A DNA stretch of 64,000 nucleotides, taken from Bifidobacterium panos (GTDB lineage Bacteria; Actinomycetota; Actinomycetes; Actinomycetales; Bifidobacteriaceae). The DNA lies in contig NZ_JAAIIJ010000004.1 in the NCBI RefSeq assembly GCF_012932445.1, positions 1 through 64,000 on the forward strand, written 5' to 3'. A model generated the notes under the pieces. The model did not search any database. It worked only from the letters and a program-made list of their open reading frames with translations, and was not told the origin of the DNA. Positions 16,006-23,905 of the stretch are shown piece after piece; positions within the stretch are counted from its first letter, which is position 1, and every line of letters begins with the position of its first letter. The translations under genes were made by a program, and so were the position numbers.

Positions 16006-16050
16006 GGGAAGCGCCACGGAAATTTTTCTCGTGGCGCTTCCCTTGTTTTT
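16006..16050. terminator. Strong terminator hairpin before the mobilization module
   Basis: GGGAAGCGCCACG (16006-16018) pairs perfectly with CGTGGCGCTTCCC (16030-16042) around an 11-base loop, followed by TTGTTTTT. It separates the truncated frame on the left from the mob region on the right. Confidence 0.85.
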
Positions 16051-16214
16051 CAAGGCCTAATGTAACCTTTCGCCTGTTTCGTGGGTCTTGTCTAAATCAG
16101 TTTCCTCCAAATGGCCTTAGCGTCGATAGTGCGATGTGAACCAGCCTCACGCCAAGCCCGGAGCGGGTCCGCGTCGCAATCGTCATGCCGGATGAAACAT
16201 GAAAGGACAGGCAC

Positions 16215-16437
16215 ATGAACAACATCGCCAAGAGTTTGCTCAAGGCCGTGCACGATGGCTCCCAGTTCGTGGATGCGAATATGGGAGTAGCAAGCGACGC
16301 ATGTGTGGCCACACTTGCTCGCCCCGCGGGGCCGGGGCGGCTTGACGGGAGACCCGTTCCCCTTGGTCGGCGGAGCCTCCGGACCGCTTTCGCGGCTGGA
16401 AAAACGATGCGCTTCGCTTCTCGTGTGGAGGTGTCCG
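16215..16437. other. Candidate origin of transfer (oriT) with a possible 78-residue reading frame
   Basis: Inverted repeats cluster just upstream of the mobC/relaxase genes: AGCAAG (16289-16294) with CTTGCT (16314-16319), enclosing the palindrome GTGTGGCCACAC (16303-16314), and the palindrome GCCCCGCGGGGC (16321-16332). Origins of transfer typically lie here and have such arms beside the nick site. A reading frame from ATG 16215 to 16451 has GAAAGGA upstream, but its second half has a nonsense-like Gly/Pro/Arg-rich composition. I treat it as doubtful. Confidence 0.4.
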
Positions 16438-16827
16438 GTGGGTTGGCGTGACAATCGCAGGCGCAGCATCTGCAGGAAGATCATGTTCACGCCGGAGGAA
16501 TGGGAGCAGGCCAGACGAGTCCACGAGCGCTGGTCGAGGAACATTCCGGTGTACAGGAGGTGGGGCGATTTCGCCCGGCAGACGCTCATGCACGGCGGGC
16601 TGATGAACGTTTCGGTGACGCTGGCGAGCGATCCGGAGGCGTTCAAGGCTGAGCTGCACCGCATCGGCGTGAACGTGAACCAGGTCGCCAGGATCGCGAA
16701 CCTGACCGGCACGGTGGACGCGGAGCAGGTGCGTGAGCTGCGGGATCTGCTGGCCTCGATCGACAGGAGGGTGGCGGAGATGGAGCGCGAGAAGGCCCGG
16801 ATCGACGCTGCGCAGGGGTTGTACTGA
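16438..16827 (+). CDS. mobC: MobC-family mobilization protein
   Basis: A 129-residue protein starting at GTG 16438, chosen for the strong GGAGG 7 bases upstream and because the conserved RRRSICRKIMFTPEEWEQAR region, the ribbon-helix-helix start of MobC proteins, would be cut by the ATG at 16483. The C-terminal part carries FKAELHRIGVNVNQVARIAN, the MobC signature (GxNxNQxAR). MobC helps open the DNA at oriT for the relaxase. Its stop overlaps the relaxase start by one base (TGATG), showing coupling. Confidence 0.88.
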   Translation: MGWRDNRRRSICRKIMFTPEEWEQARRVHERWSRNIPVYRRWGDFARQTLMHGGLMNVSVTLASDPEAFKAELHRIGVNVNQVARIANLTGTVDAEQVRELRDLLASIDRRVAEMEREKARIDAAQGLY

Positions 16828-18716
16828 TGGCCGTGGTCAAGCTTGGGAGCAAGGTCAAGACGAATCTTCCGGCTACGATCCGCTACGTCATCAACCCCGC
16901 GAAGAACGATGACGGCAGGCTCGTGTACGCGAGCTACAGCGGCGAGAAGCGTGACGCGGACGTGCTGGCGGAGCCGATGATCCACGACTTGGAGCGCTGC
17001 GCGAACGGGTTGCGGAGGGACGGCGTGCTCGCCCTGCACTTGAAGCATTCGTTCAGCCCGGACGAGCGGGTGACGGCGGGGCAGGTGCACGAGCTGGGCG
17101 TGATGCTGGCCGAGGCGATCACGGGCGGCGACTACAAGTACGTGGTCTGCACGCACGTGGACCGGCACCATTTGCACAACCACATCGTCATCTGCGCGGC
17201 GAACCGCAGGACGGGAAGGAAGATGCGCCTGACCCGCAGAAGCATCGACCGGTGGCGTGCGATCAGCGACGAACTGTGCCGCCGCGAGGGCCTGGGCATA
17301 CTGGAGAACCCGAACGTGGAAACCGCCATGAAACATGCGGAACTGGTCGCGGCGATGCGGCATACGCCCGGCCAGGATGACAGTCCGCTGCCCGGAACCG
17401 GAGCGAGGACGGTTGCGTCCAACGGTCTTGGCGTGGGCATGAACGAGTTGTACGCGGCGGCGAAGGGCGGGGGAGTCAAGGAGCGGATGCGCATCCTGAT
17501 CGACCTCGACGCCGCCAGGGCGGGCAACATCGCCGAACTGTCGCGCCTGCTCGACTCGCACGGCATAAGTTTGGCGATGCGCGGCGGCGAGGCGACGTTC
17601 ATGGACCAGGCCACGGGGCGCAGGTTCCGCGGATCCCGTTTGGGTCCGGCGTACTCGCTCGACCAGATCGGGGCGAGGCTTTCGAATGGTGGGAGCATGC
17701 TGCACCTGACGTTCAACAACAAGCTCGTCGCCACCGAGAACGAGCGCACGGTAAGCGTGTGGCTGCCCGGTTCCAAACGCCAACGGAAGGTCAACCTGCC
17801 CGTGAATATGCTGCACCGGGACGGCGGCACGTGGCATCTGCTCGTGCCGGAAACGTTCACCGGCATGCTCACGGACAGGTCGAACAGGTATGCGGCACGC
17901 TTCACCGCGACCACGTTGGCGGATGCATTCGGCCGTCCGGAACGGCGCATCGAACCCCTGACGGCAACGCCCCGCACGCGGATTGTGCGCTACGCGTCCA
18001 GCGAGGCGCAGCGCCGCTACTACCAGTCGCAGGCCAGGAAACTCGACGAACTGGCGATGATGGTGGAGGGATTGAACGCGGCGTGCAGGATCCAACGCGC
18101 GGGCGGCTGCGACCTCGCCAAGGGATTGAGGGACCTGAACAACCGTGCGGACTGGGCGCGGGGCGAACTGCGCGCCGCCGTCATCGCGTTGAACGACGCG
18201 ATCGACAACAACGACACCGACCTCATAGTCGAGACCCGCGAGGAGATCGAACGCCGCGAACAGGCATTGCTCGAATGCCAGCGCGAACTCGACAAGATTC
18301 GGATCGCGGCCCGTCTCGCCGGAATCACACCGCCCGAACAGACGAACAAGGAACAGCATCATGAACCAGACAGCAAGGAACACCAGTATGGAAACCGATC
18401 CGATGGGCGACATGTTCTCCCAAATGTTCGACCGGATGAAACCACAGGAACCAGCGAACACGACCCCGACCATGGGAACCGACATGATCCGGCTGGAAGC
18501 GGAGAACAGGGAACTCGAACGGCAGATCGCGGAGCTGCGGGACGGGAATTCGACGCTCTCATCCGAGAATCGAGAGCTTCGATCAACGAATCAGAGGCTC
18601 TTGTCAGCGAATCGGACGCTCAGGAAACAACTCTCCGAACTCAACGAGACGAGCAGGCTGCTCGAAGAAACCAAACGGAGGGAACACGATTGCGCAGAAA
18701 AGGAAGAGCATTGTAG
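16827..18716 (+). CDS. mobA: Relaxase (MobA/VirD2-type mobilization nuclease)
   Basis: A 629-residue protein. The N-terminal 200 residues form a relaxase domain with the metal-binding three-His motif at 110-119 (His110, Asp112, His115, His117, His119 in THVDRHHLHNH) and an N-terminal TIRYVINPAK strand. The catalytic Tyr is probably among Tyr20, Tyr34 and Tyr37. It nicks oriT and leads the strand into the recipient. The last 118 residues overlap the following gene in another frame and look unstructured (His, Asp, Arg, Glu-rich), so they may be shaped by the overlapping frame. Confidence 0.92.
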   Translation: MAVVKLGSKVKTNLPATIRYVINPAKNDDGRLVYASYSGEKRDADVLAEPMIHDLERCANGLRRDGVLALHLKHSFSPDERVTAGQVHELGVMLAEAITGGDYKYVVCTHVDRHHLHNHIVICAANRRTGRKMRLTRRSIDRWRAISDELCRREGLGILENPNVETAMKHAELVAAMRHTPGQDDSPLPGTGARTVASNGLGVGMNELYAAAKGGGVKERMRILIDLDAARAGNIAELSRLLDSHGISLAMRGGEATFMDQATGRRFRGSRLGPAYSLDQIGARLSNGGSMLHLTFNNKLVATENERTVSVWLPGSKRQRKVNLPVNMLHRDGGTWHLLVPETFTGMLTDRSNRYAARFTATTLADAFGRPERRIEPLTATPRTRIVRYASSEAQRRYYQSQARKLDELAMMVEGLNAACRIQRAGGCDLAKGLRDLNNRADWARGELRAAVIALNDAIDNNDTDLIVETREEIERREQALLECQRELDKIRIAARLAGITPPEQTNKEQHHEPDSKEHQYGNRSDGRHVLPNVRPDETTGTSEHDPDHGNRHDPAGSGEQGTRTADRGAAGREFDALIRESRASINESEALVSESDAQETTLRTQRDEQAARRNQTEGTRLRRKGRAL

Positions 18717-19419
18717 GCGCATCCTCAACCGCGAAGCCACACTCAAGCAGGATGAAGCGCGCCTCGAAAGCGACCGGGCGAAACTCGACGGCGAACGGAA
18801 ACGACTGCGGGAAAACATCGCCGAACAGGTCAGACAACAGGCCGAACAGGAACAGGAGCGACTCCGAAACGATGCCGACAGGCAGCGCGGGAAAGACAGG
18901 CGCGTCCTGTTCGCCCTGTGCGTGGGCGTGTGCGCGTCCGTGATTCCCCTGCTTGTCATCATCATGCAGGGCAGGTGGCATGCCCTCATGGCTTCGCTGC
19001 CGGAATGGGTCCATGCGCGCGGCCAACAGCTTTCCGCGATCGGGAAATGGTTCAACAGCACCGGCACGTGGATCGGTGGAATCATCCCGCAGGGTTGGTG
19101 GAACGGGCCGCTCACCCTTTTAGTCATGCTAGTGATCTTCGTCATCGTATGCGGCATACCGCTATTGGTCGTCATCGTCTACGCGGCGGCAAGCAAAGCG
19201 GCGGTCATGTACTGGTGGCGGGAACAGACGATGGGCGTGCACATCATCCTCTGGACGCTGCTCATGCTCATATGCCTCGTGGTCGCGGATCGCCTCGCCA
19301 CGATCCCCGACAGCCCGATGCGATGGCCCACCTGGTGGATCCTGCTCGCCGCTATCACGCATCCGGTCTACCTGCTGGCAATCGCACCCAGAATCAGCCA
19401 ATTCATCAAAGGTGACTAA
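18361..19419 (+). CDS. MobB-like coiled-coil membrane protein overlapping the relaxase gene
   Basis: A 352-residue protein with an N-terminal coiled coil (about residues 42-180; LEAENRELERQIAELRDGN, and RLRENIAEQVRQQAEQEQER) and four hydrophobic segments in the C-terminal half (about 183-205, 240-280, 295-312 and 322-345). AAGGA lies 8 bases before the ATG. The start lies 356 bp inside the relaxase gene in a different frame. In ColE1-type modules mobB and mobD also lie inside mobA, and MobB is a membrane-associated accessory protein, so I infer the same role here. Confidence 0.78.
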   Translation: MNQTARNTSMETDPMGDMFSQMFDRMKPQEPANTTPTMGTDMIRLEAENRELERQIAELRDGNSTLSSENRELRSTNQRLLSANRTLRKQLSELNETSRLLEETKRREHDCAEKEEHCRRILNREATLKQDEARLESDRAKLDGERKRLRENIAEQVRQQAEQEQERLRNDADRQRGKDRRVLFALCVGVCASVIPLLVIIMQGRWHALMASLPEWVHARGQQLSAIGKWFNSTGTWIGGIIPQGWWNGPLTLLVMLVIFVIVCGIPLLVVIVYAAASKAAVMYWWREQTMGVHIILWTLLMLICLVVADRLATIPDSPMRWPTWWILLAAITHPVYLLAIAPRISQFIKGD

Positions 19420-19499
19420 TAATGAGCGGCAACCATGAGTGTGCGGCAGCGTGTGTGTGCTGCATGTTGAGAGGGCGCAAAATGAGTTGTTCTTAAATT

Positions 19500-19518
19500 G
19501 TTGTCACCATGTTGTCAT
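19500..19518. promoter_or_regulatory. Candidate integrase arm-binding site, right
   Basis: Two GTTGTCA motifs 11 bp apart (19500-19506 and 19511-19517), nearly identical to 1591-1609. It lies 73 bp inside attR and has the same orientation as the left pair. Confidence 0.5.
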
Positions 19519-19531
19519 ATAGGTCTGCGAT

Positions 19532-19580
19532 AAGCCAGAGAAAGCCGCTAAATCACTGGAATTTAGCGGCTTTCTGGCTT
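19532..19580. terminator. Long terminator hairpin at the right end of the element
   Basis: AAAGCCGCTAAAT (19541-19553) pairs perfectly with ATTTAGCGGCTTT (19561-19573); the stem is extended by AAGCCAG/CTGGCTT with a 2-base bulge. It follows the MobB-like gene and closes the element just before attR. Confidence 0.85.
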
Positions 19581-19590
19581 TGGTCAGGTA

Positions 19591-19618
19591 GGGTTCGACT
19601 CCCGTCATCCGCTCCATT
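19591..19618. other. attR: right 28-bp copy of the tRNA-Gly 3' end
   Basis: Exact copy of 1474-1501 without the rest of the tRNA. It marks the right boundary of the integrated element. Sequence beyond it differs from the sequence beyond attL. Confidence 0.88.
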
Positions 19619-19664
19619 CCCCTCGCCGGCGAGGCCACGAATCCCAGTACCGCCTTTAGAAGAG

Positions 19665-19811
19665 CAATGAAGAATTGTCTCTATCCTCGATTGTTTCGAC
19701 AAGCTCACTAACGACTTGTCTTCCGGCTTGCCCGCGGAGATTGAGGTGCGGCGTAAGCAGTACGAGTGCTACCGGGATTGGCTGCTGTCGTTCGACGAGC
19801 TTGTCGTATGA
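19665..19811 (+). pseudogene. C-terminal fragment of a type I restriction specificity subunit (hsdS)
   Basis: The frame around 19677-19811 reads [20 protein letters not shown], then [20 protein letters not shown] and a stop at 19809-19811. This is the conserved end of HsdS proteins, in which a coiled-coil spacer is followed by GLPAEIxxRRKQYExYRDxLLxF. No N-terminal part is present before attR. It is a remnant, possibly the chromosomal neighbour cut by integration, or a leftover recombination cassette. Confidence 0.75.
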
Positions 19812-19874
19812 CATTCTTCGGTTCCGGTTTCGTTGTTGGGTTCCTCGGGGATGTTTCCTATGTTGTAGAGCTCC

Positions 19875-20447
19875 TCAGTTGGCGTTCGTGGCGAGTAGGT
19901 TTTCCAGTTTGTCGGAGAACGTGCAGAGCCGCAGCGCTCTGAGGTGATCGATTTCTTCACGTATGGTGCGCGGCGGGTTGTCCTTGCTGGAAATAACATC
20001 GTCTATCGCGTCTAACATGCCGTTCTGGTTGTGTTCCAGCATGGTGCACAGAAAATCGTCTGGGTGGATAGCCTGGATCGAGTATTGGCGGAGATAATCC
20101 GATGGAAAATCCTTGAGGTTGTAGGTGACGATGTAGTCAGCATCAGCGACTAAGGCGGCGGCGAGCGCGTGCCTGTCGTCCGGGTCAGGCAGTTCAAGCA
20201 GTGCCTCGCGCGGTTCCCATCCGTATGCGCAGTGTGTGGGGTTCATGGAGCGTATCGCGTTCAGGAAGCGTTTCACTTGGATTGGGTTGCGGCGCTGACG
20301 TTCAACCAATGTGCGGTGTACCTCGTCGAGGATGCGTTCGGACCATACGGCGTCGATGAGATTATGCTCGTCCAATGTGAGCAGGATGTCAAGCAGCCAG
20401 ACGGGCGGGAACACGTTGGCATCCAATAGGGCCACCGGTTTGGTCAT
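19875..20447 (-). CDS. PIN-domain toxin (VapC-like)
   Basis: The 190-residue protein has a PIN-type nuclease core with its acidic residues visible: Asp9 (LLDANV), Glu42 (DEVHRTL), Asp88, Asp90 and Asp91 (LPDPDDRHALA), and Asp104 with Asp113 (ADYIVTYNLKDFP). Such proteins cut RNA, usually tRNA or mRNA. The start is 14 bp downstream of the antitoxin stop, so the two genes form one operon. The C-terminal 60 residues extend beyond the PIN core. The usual PIN toxin is about 130-150 residues. Confidence 0.82.
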   Translation of the reverse strand: MTKPVALLDANVFPPVWLLDILLTLDEHNLIDAVWSERILDEVHRTLVERQRRNPIQVKRFLNAIRSMNPTHCAYGWEPREALLELPDPDDRHALAAALVADADYIVTYNLKDFPSDYLRQYSIQAIHPDDFLCTMLEHNQNGMLDAIDDVISSKDNPPRTIREEIDHLRALRLCTFSDKLENLLATNAN

Positions 20448-20461
20448 GTTTCGCCTTTCCG

Positions 20462-20875
20462 TCAGTCGAACTGGGCGACGTAGGAGGCCAGCTCGTCGTC
20501 GTTCATCGCAATCTCCTGCGCCGCCTGCCGCATGGCGGACAGGGAGGCTTGCATGCGTTCGCGTTCCAGTCGTTGGTAGTCCATGACGTCGACCACGTCG
20601 ACCATGCGTCGGCCGGTTTCGCCGTTGCGGGTGAAGGGCAATCGGCCGGAGTCGAGGATACGTGCAACGGTGCGGGGGGAGCAGTTCAGGAGTTTCGCTG
20701 CTTGCCCGGTGGTGACCATTCGATGGCGTCCCATGACACCCAGCGCCGCGTTCAATGCCGCCTCGAAGGCCTCACCGCTTAGTTCCGTCACCTCGCCGTC
20801 GGCGGCGACTAGGGCGCGGTTTCCCATCGTGACCGTGGTGCCCTTGGTGTGCGGATGCTCCAATACTGCGCTCAT
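20462..20875 (-). CDS. Antitoxin with HTH_17 (excisionase-type) DNA-binding domain
   Basis: The 137-residue protein has GGAGG 6 bases before the ATG at 20875. The frame is open further upstream, but that part is a low-complexity run encoded by a 21-bp repeat and hairpin element. Residues about 50-105 are an excisionase-type helix-turn-helix: VTTGQAAKLLNCSPRTVARI, then LDSGRLPFTRNGETGRRM and the following VVDVMDY. It precedes the PIN toxin gene, so it is the likely antitoxin and repressor. The inverted repeat at 20922-20952 is a good operator candidate. Confidence 0.78.
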   Translation of the reverse strand: MSAVLEHPHTKGTTVTMGNRALVAADGEVTELSGEAFEAALNAALGVMGRHRMVTTGQAAKLLNCSPRTVARILDSGRLPFTRNGETGRRMVDVVDVMDYQRLERERMQASLSAMRQAAQEIAMNDDELASYVAQFD

Positions 20876-20921
20876 AGCTGCCTCCAAAGTTAGCGCTTGT
20901 TTCTCCTCATCGTACCAAAAA

Positions 20922-20952
20922 CTGACAAAACCGACAAAGGAAGTTTTGTCAG
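20922..20952. promoter_or_regulatory. Inverted repeat upstream of the antitoxin gene
   Basis: CTGACAAAAC (20922-20931) and GTTTTGTCAG (20943-20952) form a perfect 10-bp inverted repeat with an 11-base spacer, 47 bases upstream of the antitoxin start. It is the likely autoregulation site. Confidence 0.6.
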
Positions 20953-20980
20953 CTTTATATATCGATTGGCTATTCTGTCC

Positions 20981-21030
20981 GAATCTATGGTTGTCTTCCC
21001 TGAATCTATGGTTGCGTTGTCTGAATCTGT
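20981..21030. repeat. Three 21-bp tandem repeats (GAATCTATGGTTG unit)
   Basis: GAATCTATGGTTG begins at 20981 and 21002; a degenerate third copy begins at 21023. The period is 21 bp. The repeats lie upstream of the antitoxin operator. No known feature explains them. Confidence 0.55.
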
Positions 21031-21056
21031 TGTCTCGCCTGGGCCTCGTCCCTCTC

Positions 21057-21164
21057 TTGTCATTTCGACCGAGCGAAGCGAGTGGAGAAATCCTTTCGCC
21101 AATATGCGCCGTCACCGCCAAGATTTCTCGACTTTGGCCTTACGGCCTTCGCTCGAAATGACAG
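21057..21164. repeat. Dispersed hairpin element (TGTCATTTCGA type), copy 1
   Basis: TTGTCATTTCGA near 21058 faces TCGAAATGACA at 21153-21163, and GAGAAATC faces GATTTCTC within. The same parts in the same order recur at 44022-44201. It is a short inverted-repeat element without coding capacity. The 20876-21386 interval otherwise holds no gene. Confidence 0.7.
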
Positions 21165-21386
21165 TGAACGGGACGACACTCGAAATAACGAAAGGGGCTG
21201 TCTTTCTGGGGCGTAACAGCCTCGGCATCCCCCGCAATCGTAGGTTTTCAAGGGTTTTCGCATGACATCATCTGGACTGGTGTGCAATATCTTGATATGG
21301 CTGCACTCAACGGGCTATGGACGCGAATAATATGGCTGGAAACAGGGCACGCCGCAGACTTTTCAAAACGGGAGGAAATGATTATT

Positions 21387-22340
21387 ATGGCGGATAACAG
21401 CAGCTCCCTAAGCCTACTTACAGTGCTCAAACCTGGGGGCTCTTCTCATATCGGAGCGGAACTCAAGCCTGCGAAAACCATTGACCAGATGATTGACCTG
21501 ATGGCGGATCGCGGTCTGATAATCACGGATGAAGCGAAACTGCGGCAGGCGCTCTTTGATTGCAATTACTACCGTCTCTCGGGCTATTTCCGTTCCTTCC
21601 AGCTAAACCCCGCAGGTGGTGATAACAGGTACAAGCCGGGAATACGAGATGTTGATTTCCTTGTTCCCTATGCAATGGATGAAGTATTGCGGAATATCAT
21701 TCTCAAGGGAACCGCAAAGGTGGAACTTTCCATACGTTCAAGGTTTGCGTACTTGCTGGCATCCAATGGCGGTGCTTATACGTATATGAGTCCCGAATCC
21801 TACAAGAACGTGTGCAACAAACGCGGTGAGCTCCTGCGCGACAATCTGTTGCGCAGCATGAGCAAATGGATGGACATGTCCAACGAAGTGTGCATACGCC
21901 ATTACCGGCGTAGCGGAAGGGCTGTGCCTGTGTGGGCAGCCGTTGAGACGTTTCCATTCGATACGCTTTCTCGAATGATCTCCCTGCATGCGGATGCCAA
22001 GACGCTCAGGGAATTGTACAAATCGGTTGGGTTGCATACCAATCTGCGTACTTCCTCCGAGGTTATTCATGCCATGGTCTATCTGCGCAATCTGTGTTCG
22101 CATCATGCCAGGCTGTGGCATAGGGAGATGGTTATCCCTTCACCTATGACGCGGGACATGCGAACCGCGTTTACTGATTTCAAATACGGGAAGAAATCCG
22201 TGGCATCGTCACTGCTCGCGCTCATGTACCTTGTGCAGAATATCGAAGGTGGAGATGAGTATGCCATGGAGATACAGCATTTCCTCGATGCGAACGATGC
22301 GTACGCAGCTGGAATCGCAACGGCTTTGCACTGGGAATAA
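21387..22340 (+). CDS. Second Abi_2 (AbiD/AbiF-type) HEPN protein
   Basis: The protein is 317 residues from the ATG at 21387, with GGGAGG 11 bases upstream; upstream ATGs lack this spacing. The N-terminal part carries the Abi_2 region KTIDQMIDLMADRGLII, then NYYRLSGYFRSF. The HEPN catalytic motif is Arg234-NLCS-His239 in YLRNLCSHHARLWH. It is clearly related to the protein at 5782-6723 but divergent. Unlike that gene, it has no terminated leader in front. It sits beside the PIN toxin pair and the hsdS remnant. Confidence 0.82.
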   Translation: MADNSSSLSLLTVLKPGGSSHIGAELKPAKTIDQMIDLMADRGLIITDEAKLRQALFDCNYYRLSGYFRSFQLNPAGGDNRYKPGIRDVDFLVPYAMDEVLRNIILKGTAKVELSIRSRFAYLLASNGGAYTYMSPESYKNVCNKRGELLRDNLLRSMSKWMDMSNEVCIRHYRRSGRAVPVWAAVETFPFDTLSRMISLHADAKTLRELYKSVGLHTNLRTSSEVIHAMVYLRNLCSHHARLWHREMVIPSPMTRDMRTAFTDFKYGKKSVASSLLALMYLVQNIEGGDEYAMEIQHFLDANDAYAAGIATALHWE

Positions 22341-22558
22341 ATCACAGAGCATCGAAGACAAGACCCGACTGGTTCAGGAAGATGCCATCCAGGTGTTGCG
22401 ACGATCACTGGAACCCGCGTACGCGTTGTCTGATTGGGAATGCAACATCCCCTCGGGCTGGTTTCTGGTTCATCTCCAATCTGGCGGGTGTCGCTCTTTC
22501 AATTAGACAATGCGCGCGATGATTTTATGCTAGAAGGGAGATGTTCTAAGGGGGTAGC

Positions 22559-23653
22559 ATGGTACGGCGCGCAACGCTGAAAGATGTGGCGCAGGCCGCG
22601 GGAGTGTCGGTGGCCACTGTGTCGCTGGTGCTTAACGAGCGTCCGGCGCGCGTGTCGAAGGAAAAGCGCGAGCTGATTGCCAAAGCGGCCGCGGAGCTGC
22701 ATTACGTGCCCAATCAGAGCGCGCGCAGCCTGGTGACCGAGCAATCGAAGCTCGTGGCGCTGATTGTGCCTGACATTGAGAATCTGTTCTTCGCCGCGCT
22801 GTCGAAATGTGTGGAAAACGAATGCGCCGCGCAAGGCTATTCGCTGGTCGTGGCCAATTCCGACGATTCGCGTGCCATTGAACATGATCTGATGGTTCGA
22901 CTCGCTTCCCGAGGCATCGATGACATGATGCTGATTCCCGCGCGTGAATCCTGTGCTGCCGAAGATGAGTTGCGAGCCGACGTGGAACAGATGGTCTGCC
23001 CGGTGGTGCTCATCGACCGACTCGTGCAGAATGGTTGGTGCGATGCCGTCGGATTCGACAACTATATGGGCGGTCGTCTTGCCGCGCAGTATCTGTTGAA
23101 AGGCGGTCACCAACGCATCGGCATCGTGACGGGTGATATTGCGGAATCGAGTGCGCTTGACCGCAAACGCGGGTTTGTGGATGCCCTCGAGCAGGCTGGG
23201 AGGCATTTCGATTCCTCGCTGTGTGTTGCCGGCGATTACCGTTTCGATAGCGGTTATTATGCGGCTGATCACATCATCGATGGCGGTGCCACGGCTGTGT
23301 TCTGCTGTAACGATGTGATGGCTCTGGGGTTCCGTCAACGTCTTGTTGAGCGCGGGCTGCAGGTGCCGCAGGATATGCAGATGATCGGCTATGACAATAT
23401 CCTCAAGCGATTCGGCCTTGCCTTGCACATGGCCACCGTCGAACAAAGCGTCGCCGATCTGGCAAGAGCCTGCTGGCAGACGTTCCTCTCCCGCACTGAC
23501 GCCACCATTGGCCGCACCGGCGCAAAGAGCAAGAGCGATCCCGACTCCACGAGCGCTGAAAACGAGGGGGAGCGCCTTTGGCTGTGCCATCCGCGAGTCC
23601 AGTTGCTCACCCCGAAACTGGTTCAGGCCACTTGCGCCGAAGCTCGCGCGTAG
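22559..23653 (+). CDS. LacI-family regulator of the nucleoside/ribose island
   Basis: The 364-residue protein has an N-terminal LacI helix-turn-helix (RRATLKDVAQAAGVSVATVS, followed by LVLNERPARVS) and a periplasmic-binding-protein-type sensor domain. A Ser/Asp/Glu-rich insertion (about 320-340) precedes the last strand, which is unusual. The AAGGGGG upstream is a good ribosome binding site. It is next to a nucleoside hydrolase and a nucleoside-type transporter, and it probably binds the palindrome at 23767-23792. The ligand is likely ribose or a nucleoside; this is inferred from context. Confidence 0.88.
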   Translation: MVRRATLKDVAQAAGVSVATVSLVLNERPARVSKEKRELIAKAAAELHYVPNQSARSLVTEQSKLVALIVPDIENLFFAALSKCVENECAAQGYSLVVANSDDSRAIEHDLMVRLASRGIDDMMLIPARESCAAEDELRADVEQMVCPVVLIDRLVQNGWCDAVGFDNYMGGRLAAQYLLKGGHQRIGIVTGDIAESSALDRKRGFVDALEQAGRHFDSSLCVAGDYRFDSGYYAADHIIDGGATAVFCCNDVMALGFRQRLVERGLQVPQDMQMIGYDNILKRFGLALHMATVEQSVADLARACWQTFLSRTDATIGRTGAKSKSDPDSTSAENEGERLWLCHPRVQLLTPKLVQATCAEARA

Positions 23654-23760
23654 CGCCTTCCTCTGGCGAGTTGGGCCGTGACGCAAACGCCGAAACTCCC
23701 ACACAGGGAAGAGTCTTTCGTCAGTGGCAAGCCAAACGACACGCAAGTAGATCAGACGTT

Positions 23761-23792
23761 TTGACCTTTATGATAAAACGCTTTATCATAAA
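23761..23792 (+). promoter_or_regulatory. Promoter overlapped by a LacI-type operator
   Basis: TTGACC (23761-23766) and TATCAT (23784-23789), 17 bp apart, form a plausible sigma70 promoter. A perfect palindrome, TTTATGATAAA (23767-23777) and TTTATCATAAA (23782-23792) with spacer ACGC, fills the space. Occupancy would block RNA polymerase. The nucleoside hydrolase gene starts 114 bp downstream. Confidence 0.7.
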
Positions 23793-23905
23793 CCTGACAG
23801 CAAGGTCGAGGATGTGCTCGATTGTTTGTGCGCAACAAAACTGACGATAATGGGACGTGTGGTGACGGACCGTCGGCAGGCCTGTCAATGAAGAAAGGCA
23901 TAAGT

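Larger units (their letters stand above)
1474..19618. mobile_element. 18.1-kb integrative mobilizable element in tRNA-Gly(CCC)
   Basis: The element is bounded by the 28-bp tRNA duplication. It has the integrase at the left end, an excisionase-like gene and a replication-type ATPase next to it, and a MobC/relaxase/MobB-like module at the right end. No type IV secretion genes are present, so it would need a helper for transfer (integrative and mobilizable rather than conjugative). Similar paired GTTGTCA motifs sit just inside both ends (1591-1609 and 19500-19518), as expected for integrase arm sites. The middle (about 7.06-15.85 kb) holds export and redox cargo that may have been acquired separately. 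Confidence 0.82.

Noticed and set aside
16215..16451. 78-residue reading frame before mobC
   Set aside because: A ribosome binding site exists, but the second half is Gly/Pro/Arg-rich and coincides with inverted repeats; kept only as part of the oriT candidate.
16092..18485. 797-residue open frame on the minus strand opposite the relaxase gene
   Set aside because: It lies antisense to a gene with clear relaxase motifs, has an Arg/His/Pro-rich composition without domains, and is the common shadow of a GC-rich coding strand.
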